Assembly: GCA_900555225.1 (NCBI GenBank)
Contig: USKL01000052.1
Span: 1-8,383 of the forward strand
Reading direction: 5' to 3'
DNA from: an uncultured Collinsella sp.
Lineage (GTDB): Bacteria; Actinomycetota; Coriobacteriia; Coriobacteriales; Coriobacteriaceae
DNA length: 8,383 bases
The notes beneath the pieces were generated by a model. The model was not told the DNA's origin, searched no databases, and saw only the letters and a list, made by a program, of their open reading frames with translations. Position 1 is the stretch's first letter, and each line of letters opens with the position of its first letter. The translations under genes were made by a program, and so were the position numbers. Of the stretch, positions 1 through 5,153 are shown one piece after another.

Positions 1-3
1 GCC

Positions 4-35
4 CATCGACAGCCATTGTGGGCGGGCTATCGATG
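4..35. repeat. Inverted repeat / hairpin at left edge
   Basis: CATCGA (4-9) pairs with TCGATG (30-35), and inside it AGCC (11-14) pairs with GGCT (25-28), with one C/A mismatch between the two stems and a 10-nt loop. It may be the tail of a terminator for a gene left of the window, but no T-run follows it on the plus strand, so its role is open. Confidence 0.4.
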
Positions 36-36
36 A

Positions 37-225
37 GTGGAGGGGGTTGTTACTGAGTTTCTGCTTTGCGACGACCTGCAACACTGCTGTAACCGCGTCG
101 TTTTGTCGTTCGTGATGGGGCCGTTGGGGCCCACGGTGCTGAATACTCCGTTTTTTGCACGGTCCAAGGTGGGGCACCCTGAGACGAAGCAAAAAGATGC
201 CTCATTTCTATGCAAATACCAATAG
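37..225 (+). CDS. Doubtful small ORF, 62 codons, no recognised family
   Basis: An open frame starts at GTG 37 and stops at TAG 223-225. The product would have a hydrophobic, Cys-containing first half (CDDLQHCC) followed by LGPTVLNTPFFARSKVGH and a Lys-rich tail. I recognise no domain. A GGAGGGGG run overlaps the start codon rather than preceding it by a normal distance, so initiation is weakly supported; ATG 33 is in another frame. The wording and position, a short ORF inside an intergenic stretch, could mark a dispersed non-coding element that is open by chance. Read it as a placeholder for possibly conserved sequence, not as a called protein. Confidence 0.2.
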   Translation: MEGVVTEFLLCDDLQHCCNRVVLSFVMGPLGPTVLNTPFFARSKVGHPETKQKDASFLCKYQ

Positions 226-311
226 GATTTATGCAAGATTGAGATTGTAAACCGTGCACGTACACAAAACCGGTGCGGGGACGTCTGGAGGCGGCTCGGC
301 TCCTGGGGCAT

Positions 312-334
312 TGCACGTGCAGAACGGTTAAAAT
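312..334 (+). promoter_or_regulatory. Candidate -10 box and palindrome before the M42 gene
   Basis: TAAAAT at 329-334 would serve as a -10 box, giving an RNA start near 341 and a leader of about 30 nt. No good -35 is visible 16-18 nt upstream. The perfect palindrome TGCACGTGCA (312-321) lies just upstream of the -10, where a regulator could bind. The call rests on position and motif only. Confidence 0.3.
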
Positions 335-370
335 CGGGACTCGGTCTTAGTTTTACTTGGAAGGATGCAT

Positions 371-1414
371 ATGACTTCTAATATTGATGCTTCTCTAGAG
401 GAGACGCTCTCCTATATCGCAGGACAGCTTAAGATGCTGACTTCTATTGCCTCCCCTACCGGCTATACCCGTGCGGCGACTGATTATCTGATGGAGACCC
501 TGCGCGATATGGGGTTTGGGCCTGAGCGTTCTAATAAGGGTAACGTGCTCGTTGAGCTTGGCGGCGAGGGCGAGCCGCTCGTACTGGCGAGCCATGTCGA
601 TACCCTAGGCGCCATGGTGCGTTCCATTAAGGACAATGGCCGCCTGCGCCCCACGACGCTCGGTGGGCATCAGTGGTCTACGGCCGATGGCGAGAACTGC
701 ACCGTCTACACGCGCGACGGCAATGTCTACACGGGCGTGGTTCTTAACACCGAGCCTTCGGCGCACGTGGCCGACGAGCCGGTCAAGACCATCGAGAAGA
801 ACATGGAGATCTTGCTCGACGAGAACGTCGACAGCAAGGACGATGTGCTCGAGCTGGGTATTCAGACCGGCGACATCATCGCTATGGATCCTCGCACGAC
901 GGTGACGGAGAGCGGCTACATTAAGAGCCGCTTCCTGGATGACAAGCTATCGGCCGCCATTTTGTTGGGCTTGGCGCGTGCCGTCGCCGCTGGCGAGGTG
1001 ACGCTTTCGCGTAAGGTTTCGCTGCTCTTTACCGTGTACGAGGAGGTGGGCCACGGCGGCGCCTTCGTGCCGGCCGACACGCGCGAGATGATCAGCGTTG
1101 ACATGGGCTGCGTGGGCGACGACCTAGGCTGCACCGAGCACATGGTGTCGATCTGCGCCAAGGATTCGGGCGGTCCGTACAACTACGACCTGGTGACGGC
1201 GCTGTCCAATATCGCGCGCGAGCTTGAGCTCGATTACGCTATCGACGTGTATCCGCATTACGGTTCGGACGTCGAAGCCACGCTCTCTGCCGGCTACGAC
1301 ATTCGCCATGGTCTGATCGGCCCCGGCGTGTATGCGAGCCACAACTACGAGCGTAGCCACATGGACGGCGTGCGCAACACCTTCGAGCTCGTCCGCGCCT
1401 ACGTACAGCGCTAG
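371..1414 (+). CDS. M42 family metallopeptidase (glutamyl/deblocking aminopeptidase type)
   Basis: The predicted product is a cytosolic, di-metal aminopeptidase of the M42 family, which trims N-terminal residues from peptides and usually forms large tetrahedral dodecamers. With the start at ATG 371 it has 347 residues, normal for the family. Visible landmarks are the metal-binding SHVDT (His75, Asp77), the bridging Asp in RFLDDKLS (Asp190/191), the catalytic and metal Glu pair in YEEVGHGG (Glu224/225), a metal Asp in ISVDMG (Asp244) and the C-terminal SHNYERSH, which supplies the last His ligand. These fit M42 order and spacing. ATG 371 is preferred over the in-frame ATG 365 because GGAAGG (359-364) ends 6 nt before 371 and abuts 365. 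The gene appears monocistronic: a stem-loop follows the TAG stop, and the next gene is convergent. Exact substrate preference cannot be read from sequence. Confidence 0.93.
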   Translation: MTSNIDASLEETLSYIAGQLKMLTSIASPTGYTRAATDYLMETLRDMGFGPERSNKGNVLVELGGEGEPLVLASHVDTLGAMVRSIKDNGRLRPTTLGGHQWSTADGENCTVYTRDGNVYTGVVLNTEPSAHVADEPVKTIEKNMEILLDENVDSKDDVLELGIQTGDIIAMDPRTTVTESGYIKSRFLDDKLSAAILLGLARAVAAGEVTLSRKVSLLFTVYEEVGHGGAFVPADTREMISVDMGCVGDDLGCTEHMVSICAKDSGGPYNYDLVTALSNIARELELDYAIDVYPHYGSDVEATLSAGYDIRHGLIGPGVYASHNYERSHMDGVRNTFELVRAYVQR

Positions 1415-1422
1415 CGATGCAG

Positions 1423-1465
1423 CGGCCTCGGCTGATACGGCAGTACCGACCGAGGCCGTCCTCTC
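1423..1465 (+). terminator. Probable terminator of the M42 gene
   Basis: CGGCCTCGG (1423-1431) pairs perfectly with CCGAGGCCG (1450-1458), starting 8 nt after the stop codon. The 18-nt loop contains a further CGG/CCG pairing (1438-1440 with 1446-1448). The following bases TCCTCTCT are only partly T-rich, so termination may be imperfect and backed up by the palindrome just downstream. Confidence 0.6.
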
Positions 1466-1466
1466 T

Positions 1467-1535
1467 AAGTTGCGGTGAAATAGGGACTGTTTGGCGGTTT
1501 TAAACGCTTAAACAGTCCCTATTTCACCGCAATTT
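1467..1535. repeat. Long perfect palindrome, REP/BIME-like, between convergent genes
   Basis: A 23-nt arm (1470-1492), running TTGCGGTGAAATAGGGACTG and then TTT, is repeated exactly in inverted form at 1510-1532, separated by 17 nt. The stem extends outward through a G-T wobble to 1467/1535. Such perfection in non-coding DNA is well beyond a normal terminator. The core AAATAGGGACTGT/ACAGTCCCTATTT resembles palindromes associated with REP-associated Y1 (RAYT) transposases in many bacteria; that is recalled resemblance, not a search result. Lying between the M42 gene (+) and mnmA (-), it could also end transcription from both sides. Confidence 0.75.
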
Positions 1536-1550
1536 ATGAAGGGGATGGGG

Positions 1551-2651
1551 CTACTTAAGTGCGCCGGTCACCGTGCCGCCGCCGAGGACGATGTCGCCGT
1601 GGTAGACTACAACGGCCTGGCCGGGGGCGATGGCTCGCTGCGGCTCGTCAAAAGTCAGCAGCATTTGCCCGTCTTCGCCGCGCGTAAGGGTCGCTGCTTG
1701 GTCTTTCTGACGGTAACGGTACTTGGCGCCCACGCGAATGCCGCCGGCATCGAGTTCTGCCTCCATGCGGTCGGCAGGGGCGCTCCAGATCCAGTCGTCG
1801 GCCGTGAGTGCTGTGGCCGTTAGGTCCTCGGCCTCGCCCAGATGCACGGTGTTGTTGGCGGCATCGACGCCCGTCACATACACGGGATGCGCCATCGCGA
1901 CGCCCAAGCCCTTGCGCTGGCCGATGGTATAGCGCAACGCGCCGTTATGGCGTCCGACCACGCTGCCGTCGCGCCACACAATGTCGCCCGGTGCAGCGGG
2001 ATGTCCGCAGCGGCGCTCGATATAGCCCGCGTAGTCACCGTCTGGAATAAAGCAGATGTCCTCGCTTTCGGCCTTCTGGGCGTTGGTAAAGCCTTGCTCG
2101 GCGGCTATGCGGCGCACGTCGCGCTCTTTGTCTAGGCCTGCCAGCGGAAAGATCGTGTGCGCCAGGCGCTCCTGCGTAAGCGAATATAAAAAGTAGCTCT
2201 GGTCCTTTTTGGGATCTTCGCCGCGATGCAGCTGCCAGGTGCCGTCTACTGTCTGGCTTGTTTTGGCGTAATGACCCGTTGCGATGTAGTCGCAGCCCAT
2301 GTCCAGCGCCGCACCGAGCAACGCGCCAAACTTTATGTGGCGGTTGCAGATGATGCACGGGTTGGGCGTCAGCCCCTCCTGGTAGGCGTTCACAAAGCGC
2401 TCAATAACGCTGTGGTCGAAGGTCTGCTGCAAGTCGAGCACATGGTGGGGTATCCCCAGACGCTCGGCGACGGCCTTTGCATCGGCGATGTCGCGGTCGA
2501 CCTTACTCATGCCCGTGACGGGATCGGGCGCGGGGCAGGTGAGGCGCATGGTGGCGCCGACGCATTCGTAGCCCTGGCTTTTGAGCAGGTACGCGGTCAC
2601 GCTGGAATCGACGCCGCCGCTCATGGCGACGAGCACGCGCTTGTTGTGCAT
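1551..2651 (-). CDS. mnmA: tRNA-specific 2-thiouridylase MnmA
   Basis: The enzyme uses ATP and a persulfide relayed from a cysteine desulfurase to put sulfur on U34 (s2U) of tRNA-Lys, -Glu and -Gln in the cytosol. At 366 residues it is full length (E. coli 368). The PP-loop SGGVDSS is at residues 11-17. The catalytic Cys99 sits in TPNPCIICN and the second, persulfide-forming Cys200 in SEDICFIPDG; GHY is at 126-128 and YTIGQRKGLG, typical of the central domain, at 241-250. The start is fixed by AAGGAG (2661-2666 in plus coordinates) 9 nt before ATG. It stops at TAG, facing the M42 gene. Immediately upstream lies an intrinsic terminator with its T-run only about 12 nt from this ribosome binding site, so mnmA needs either read-through from cysK or the promoter at 2724-2729. 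All key residues are intact. Confidence 0.97.
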   Translation of the reverse strand: MHNKRVLVAMSGGVDSSVTAYLLKSQGYECVGATMRLTCPAPDPVTGMSKVDRDIADAKAVAERLGIPHHVLDLQQTFDHSVIERFVNAYQEGLTPNPCIICNRHIKFGALLGAALDMGCDYIATGHYAKTSQTVDGTWQLHRGEDPKKDQSYFLYSLTQERLAHTIFPLAGLDKERDVRRIAAEQGFTNAQKAESEDICFIPDGDYAGYIERRCGHPAAPGDIVWRDGSVVGRHNGALRYTIGQRKGLGVAMAHPVYVTGVDAANNTVHLGEAEDLTATALTADDWIWSAPADRMEAELDAGGIRVGAKYRYRQKDQAATLTRGEDGQMLLTFDEPQRAIAPGQAVVVYHGDIVLGGGTVTGALK

Positions 2652-2678
2652 GGGGAGGTTCTCCTTGGTGGCATGTGG

Positions 2679-2719
2679 CCAAAAAAGAAAAGCGGCGCGG
2701 GAGGCTGGTTCCGCGCCGC
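2679..2719 (-). terminator. Intrinsic terminator downstream of cysK, abutting mnmA
   Basis: On the minus strand GCGGCGCGG (2719-2711) pairs perfectly with CCGCGCCGC (2700-2692) around a 10-nt loop and is followed by TTTTCTTTTTT (2691-2681). This is a textbook rho-independent terminator for the cysK transcript. Its T-run ends about 12 nt before the mnmA ribosome binding site, leaving no room for a promoter between them. Confidence 0.92.
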
Positions 2720-2723
2720 AGAC

Positions 2724-2729
2724 ATTGTA
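2724..2729 (-). promoter_or_regulatory. Candidate extended -10 promoter for mnmA
   Basis: TACAAT preceded by TGC on the minus strand is a good extended -10 element (TGnTATAAT type). The -35 position is poor. A start about 7 nt downstream (near 2717) falls inside the left arm of the terminator stem, so the RNA would begin with that hairpin and its U-run and then enter the mnmA ribosome binding site. Support comes from motif quality and from mnmA otherwise lacking a promoter. Confidence 0.45.
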
Positions 2730-2831
2730 GCAAGTTCGGGCGTCTCGTGGGACACCCTGATTGGATGGGCTCAGACTGCCGGGAGAGAGGAGACCGGCTC
2801 GTCCGTGGGCTCAACCTATGGGCGACAGGCC

Positions 2832-3646
2832 CTAGTCCTGGAAGAGCGCCGTGGACAGGTAGCGCTCGCCGGTGTCGGCAAGCAGGGCCACGATGGTCTT
2901 GCCCTCGTTCTCGGGGCGCTTGGCCAGCTGCAGCGCGGCCCACACGGCGGCGCCGGACGAAATGCCCACGAGCACGCCCTCCTTGTGGCCCACGGCGCGG
3001 CCGGTCGCAAAGGCGTCGTCGTTCTCGACGGGGATGATCTCGTCATAGACCTGGGTGTCGAGGACGTCGGGCCCACGCCGGTCACGGTGCCGCCGGTTCC
3101 AACGCCGGCGACGAAGATGTCGACCTCGCCGTCGGTGTCATCCCAGATCTCGGGGCCGGTCGTGGCCTTGTGGATGGCGGGGTTGGCGGGGTTCACAAAC
3201 TGGCCGGCGATGATGCTGTTTGGCGTCTCCTTCTGCAGTTCCTCGGCCTTGGCGATGGCGCCCTTCATGCCCTTGGAACCGTCGGTGAGCACGAGCTGTG
3301 CGCCATATGCCTGCATAAGCTTGCGGCGTTCGACGGACATAGTCTCGGGCATGGTGATGATCACCTTGTAGCCGCGAGCCGCCGCCACCGAGGCGATGCC
3401 GACGCCGGTGTTGCCACTCGTGGGCTCGATGATGGTGTAGTCGCCGCCGCGCACGAGCTTGCCGGCCTTCTCGGCCTCGTCGATCATGTTCTTGGCGACG
3501 CGGTCTTTGACGGAGCCGGCGGGGTTGAAGTATTCCAGCTTGACGAGCACGCGGGCCTTGAGGTCCTCATCGGCCTCAAAGTGAGTGAGCTCCAGAAGCG
3601 GAGTGTGGCCGATAAGCTGATCGATGGACGTGTAAACATTGCTCAT
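2832..3646 (-). pseudogene. cysK: Cysteine synthase (O-acetylserine sulfhydrylase), broken by internal deletion and frameshift
   Basis: CysK makes cysteine from O-acetylserine and sulfide using PLP. Residues 1-192 are normal: PLP Lys47 in [15 protein letters not shown] at 76-81, and the phosphate-binding GTGGT at 183-187. At about 3070/3071 the frame then enters non-homologous Pro/Arg/Ser-rich sequence that ends at 2816. In another frame, from 3071 to the TAG at 2832-2834, the authentic C-terminus continues: [12 protein letters not shown], then [10 protein letters not shown] and [10 protein letters not shown]. Against the B. subtilis CysK sequence as I recall it, about 41 residues are missing at the join, including the AVEP..SPVL and HKIQGIGAGF segments. 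The best fit is a deletion of about 124 bp. Both flanks are well preserved, so the event is recent or is an assembly error. Start ATG 3646 has GGAGG (3653-3657) 6 nt upstream. The locus diverges from the Rrf2 gene. The product as read should be inactive. Confidence 0.9.
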
Positions 3647-3678
3647 GGTGAACCTCCAAAGTGTTCAAATGACTGGAT

Positions 3679-3731
3679 ACCGTGTGGTTTTACGGTGTGT
3701 GTAGCAGCGAAACCCACAAACCTTATGGGTT
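3679..3731. promoter_or_regulatory. Two dyads in the cysK leader (operator or RNA hairpins)
   Basis: AACCCA (3711-3716) and TGGGTT (3726-3731) form a dyad with a 9-nt spacer; looser outer pairing of CAGCGA with TTCG...GCTG extends it. A second dyad, ACCGT (3679-3683) and ACGGT (3692-3696), lies closer to cysK. Both fall between the candidate cysK promoter and its ATG, where a repressor such as the neighbouring Rrf2 protein could bind, or where leader RNA could fold. I cannot match them confidently to a published Rrf2-family site. Confidence 0.4.
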
Positions 3732-3753
3732 GTTCGTTTTGCTGTTGGCAAGC

Positions 3754-3782
3754 ATAGTAGACAGTAAAGCCTAGTAACGCAA
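3754..3782 (-). promoter_or_regulatory. Candidate promoter for cysK
   Basis: On the minus strand TTGCGT (3782-3777) is separated by 17 nt from TACTAT (3759-3754), giving an RNA start near 3747 and a leader of about 100 nt to the cysK ATG. The spacing is ideal and the hexamers are moderate. Transcription would run through both dyads at 3679-3731. Confidence 0.4.
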
Positions 3783-3850
3783 TAGGAAATAGAAGATTAT
3801 TACGAGTCGATTAACCAGCTTGACGGGAATAGGTATTTTCAAAACCAATT

Positions 3851-3888
3851 TTTCGGCTAGAATTTCTACGAATTAAAAGACCGAAAGG
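3851..3888 (+). promoter_or_regulatory. Rrf2 promoter region with inverted repeat
   Basis: TAGAAT (3858-3863) is a plausible -10 box with a weak TTTTCA-like -35 about 16 nt upstream. The inverted repeat TTTCGG (3851-3856) / CCGAAA (3881-3886) brackets the -10 and the likely RNA start, which suits autoregulation, common for Rrf2 proteins. The right arm runs into GAAAGG (3883-3888), the weak ribosome binding site of the regulator, 11 nt before its ATG. Confidence 0.4.
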
Positions 3889-3899
3889 CAGCACTATAT

Positions 3900-4328
3900 A
3901 TGTTGGTTTCCACAAAGGGCAGATATGCCCTGCGCGTTATGGTCGACCTGGCCGAGCACCAGGCGGCAGGCCGCATTCCCCTCAAAGAGATCGCCGCGCG
4001 TCAGGGGATTTCGGAGAAATATCTGGAGAACATTTTGGCCACGCTCGTGCGTGCCAATATGCTCTCGGGCATGCGCGGCAAGGGCGGCGGCTATGTGCTC
4101 ACGCGCCCGCCCGAGCAGTACACGGTGGGCGAGATTTTGCGCCTGACCGAGGGCAGCCTGGCGCCGGTCGCATGCCTAGACGGCGACTGCAAGGGCTGCT
4201 CGCGTTCGGACGAGTGCCCCACGCTCGACGTGTGGAAGAACCTGGACAAGCTCATTAACGACTACCTCGACGGCGTGACGCTCGATGCGCTCGTAGCCCC
4301 CAACGAGGGCTACGACTACGTCATCTAG
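3900..4328 (+). CDS. Rrf2 family transcriptional regulator (IscR/CymR-like, cysteine-bearing)
   Basis: This is a cytosolic winged-helix DNA-binding protein of 142 residues, the usual Rrf2 length. The N-terminus MLVSTKGRYALRVMVDLA and the recognition region ISEKYLENILATLVRANML (38-56), then GGGYVLTRP (62-70), are typical. Cysteines at 92, 97, 100 and 106 lie where IscR carries its three cluster-binding cysteines (92, 98, 104), so an Fe-S cluster is likely. B. subtilis CymR lacks this cluster, which places the protein nearer IscR in chemistry. It diverges from cysK and sits two genes from mnmA, while no isc or suf gene is adjacent, so its targets are probably sulfur or cysteine genes, including its own promoter. 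It ends at TAG and is followed by a stem-loop terminator. The family call is firm; the regulon is inference. Confidence 0.93.
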   Translation: MLVSTKGRYALRVMVDLAEHQAAGRIPLKEIAARQGISEKYLENILATLVRANMLSGMRGKGGGYVLTRPPEQYTVGEILRLTEGSLAPVACLDGDCKGCSRSDECPTLDVWKNLDKLINDYLDGVTLDALVAPNEGYDYVI

Positions 4329-4337
4329 CCCCACCTG

Positions 4338-4396
4338 TCATTTGGGGACGGGGCAGAAATGCTGGATTTTCTTGCCCTCTGAGGCTCGACAAATGA
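4338..4396. repeat. REP-like nested stem-loop with TGGGGACGG tag
   Basis: An outer 6-bp stem TCATTT (4338-4343) / AAATGA (4391-4396) encloses a second stem, GGGCA-GAAA (4351-4359) with TTTC-T-TGCCC (4368-4377), which has one bulged base. The tag TGGGGACGG (4343-4351) recurs exactly at 5512-5520. Coding signal is absent. A GGAC-type tag beside a hairpin is the layout of REP elements mobilised by Y1 transposases, but no transposase is in the window. Confidence 0.5.
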
Positions 4397-4397
4397 T

Positions 4398-4431
4398 AAG
4401 GCCGCCCATCGTTGCGATGGACGGCCTTCTT
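4398..4431. terminator. Bidirectional terminator between the Rrf2 gene and the YvlD-type gene
   Basis: AAGGCCGCCCATCG (4398-4411) pairs with CGATGGACGGCCTT (4415-4428) with one C/A mismatch and a 3-nt loop. CTTT follows on the plus strand, and the stem's own terminal A/T pairs plus ATCATTTG follow on the minus strand. It lies between two convergent genes and can serve both. Confidence 0.85.
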
Positions 4432-4464
4432 TAGGTGTGTTGTGGCGGTCCGAATCCGGTCGCT

Positions 4465-4830
4465 TTAGTTCCTGGCGACGCTGTCGAGAATGCTGCGCAT
4501 GATGGATACCAGGATGCTGCCCATAAAGGCCGATCCAAAGCTGGCAATGGAGATACCCGCGCCCAGCAGATTGACCGACAGGTAGCTGGCCAGCTCGAGC
4601 ATAAAGCTGTTGACTACGAGCTGAAAAATACCAAGCGTGATAATAGTGAGCGGCAGCGAGATGACCGTCAGGAACGGCTTGACGAGCGAGTCGACGATGT
4701 TGAGGAACAGTCCCACGAAGGCAAAACACACCCAGGCGTCGGCTATGCCGAAGGGCTGAATGCCGGGGACGAGAAACGTTGCGATCGCGATGGCGATTGA
4801 GGTAAAGAGCCAGTTAAGCATAAAGCGCAT
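4465..4830 (-). CDS. Small membrane protein, phage holin family IV / YvlD-like
   Basis: The 121-residue protein is almost entirely hydrophobic, with about four membrane-spanning segments (roughly residues 4-22, 29-48, 52-75 and 83-111). The stretch NIVDSLVKPFLTVISLPLTI followed by ITLGIF is the hallmark of the family named after mycobacterial four-TMS phage holins; B. subtilis YvlD is a chromosomal member. Despite the family name no prophage gene is near, so a role in the cell envelope or stress is more likely than lysis. ATG at 4828-4830 is chosen because AAAGGA (4839-4844) lies 8 nt upstream; the frame stays open to 4863, but no such site precedes that start. The gene stops with TAA and faces the Rrf2 gene across a shared terminator. 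It is probably monocistronic; biochemical function is unknown. Confidence 0.88.
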   Translation of the reverse strand: MRFMLNWLFTSIAIAIATFLVPGIQPFGIADAWVCFAFVGLFLNIVDSLVKPFLTVISLPLTIITLGIFQLVVNSFMLELASYLSVNLLGAGISIASFGSAFMGSILVSIMRSILDSVARN

Positions 4831-4874
4831 GGTGGAAATCCTTTCTTGCGCAAGACGTGGCAAAGAGGCGTGAG

Positions 4875-4886
4875 AGGCACGTGCCT
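4875..4886. promoter_or_regulatory. Perfect 12-bp palindrome AGGCACGTGCCT
   Basis: The site is about 45 nt upstream of the start codon of the membrane-protein gene. It shares the core GCACGTGC with the palindrome at 312-321 upstream of the M42 gene. It may be an operator; no regulator can be named. Confidence 0.35.
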
Positions 4887-5017
4887 TTGCAACTCGGATA
4901 GATGCGCGGGCACGGCCCTGTTTGGGCGCCCATTGTCTCAGATATTCATGGAGCTTGCGTGCGTATTCGGTTTCAAAACGGCGTTCGTCCTAGAAAACGC
5001 GCCGCTGGCAGAGAGTC

Positions 5018-5048
5018 TTGTCGCTTTAGTTTGGTGGTGTGCTACACT
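5018..5048 (+). promoter_or_regulatory. Candidate promoter for yerC
   Basis: TACACT (5043-5048) preceded by TGC makes an extended -10. A weak TTGTCG (5018-5023) lies 19 nt upstream. The RNA would start near 5054, so a leader of about 100 nt precedes yerC and begins with the hairpin at 5054-5077. Confidence 0.45.
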
Positions 5049-5053
5049 GCTAC

Positions 5054-5077
5054 GGGCAAAAGCCACAGGCGTTGCCC
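5054..5077 (+). other. 5' leader hairpin of the yerC transcript
   Basis: GGGCAA (5054-5059) pairs with TTGCCC (5072-5077), and GCC (5062-5064) with GGC (5068-5070) around ACA, with small internal bulges. No T-run follows, so it is not a terminator. A 5'-terminal hairpin could protect the RNA or regulate it. Confidence 0.4.
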
Positions 5078-5099
5078 TATTGCATAGAACGGGCGAACG

Positions 5100-5150
5100 A
5101 TGTCCGATGTCAGTATCAACTTCGATGCCTTTTGGCGGGTTTGGCGGTGA
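5100..5150 (+). CDS. Possible 16-codon leader peptide with two Trp codons, before yerC
   Basis: ATG 5100 opens a frame reading MSDVSINFDAFWRVWR and stops at TGA 5148-5150, only 3 nt before the yerC ATG and in the same frame as yerC. Trp12 and Trp15 are the unusual feature. The TGA overlaps the yerC ribosome binding site (GGCGGTGATC, 5143-5152), so a ribosome finishing the leader would sit on it. The leader's own start has only a weak upstream purine stretch. No alternative terminator hairpin with a T-run is visible, so classical attenuation is unsupported; translational coupling is possible. It could also be chance. Confidence 0.3.
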   Translation: MSDVSINFDAFWRVWR

Positions 5151-5153
5151 TCG

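Larger units (their letters stand above)
1..358. other. Gene-poor leader region upstream of the M42 peptidase
   Basis: No gene can be assigned with confidence here. The stretch holds a hairpin at the extreme left (4-35), a possible small plus-strand ORF (37-225), an A/T-richer patch around 195-250 with the related strings TATGCAAAT (210-218) and TTATGCAAG (229-237), and a perfect 10-bp palindrome TGCACGTGCA (312-321) shortly before the peptidase gene. The end of any gene to the left of the window is not visible. Confidence 0.6.
4831..5099. other. Divergent control region between the YvlD-type gene and yerC
   Basis: No convincing gene lies here. An open plus frame from 4846 to 5157 has no domain, no good ribosome binding site and overlaps promoter signals. 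The stretch holds the ribosome binding site of the membrane-protein gene (4839-4844), the palindrome AGGCACGTGCCT (4875-4886), a candidate yerC promoter (5018-5048) and a hairpin (5054-5077). Confidence 0.6.

Noticed and set aside
3060..3080. Programmed frameshift in cysK
   Set aside because: There is no slippery sequence, and conserved sequence of about 41 codons is missing at the join. A ribosomal shift would not restore the missing segment.
2226..3371. Plus-strand open frame of 381 codons
   Set aside because: It lies antisense to mnmA and cysK, which have family motifs in the other strand. Its composition is the shadow expected in GC-rich DNA and it spans the real terminator at 2679-2719.
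3647..3760. T-box or SAM riboswitch ahead of cysK
   Set aside because: The conserved T-box AGGGTGG-ACCGCG element and a terminator/antiterminator are absent; only short dyads are present, and no recognisable SAM riboswitch core was seen.
4465..4830. Prophage lysis gene
   Set aside because: The family name contains holin, but there is no endolysin or other phage gene in the window, and chromosomal YvlD-like members are common.
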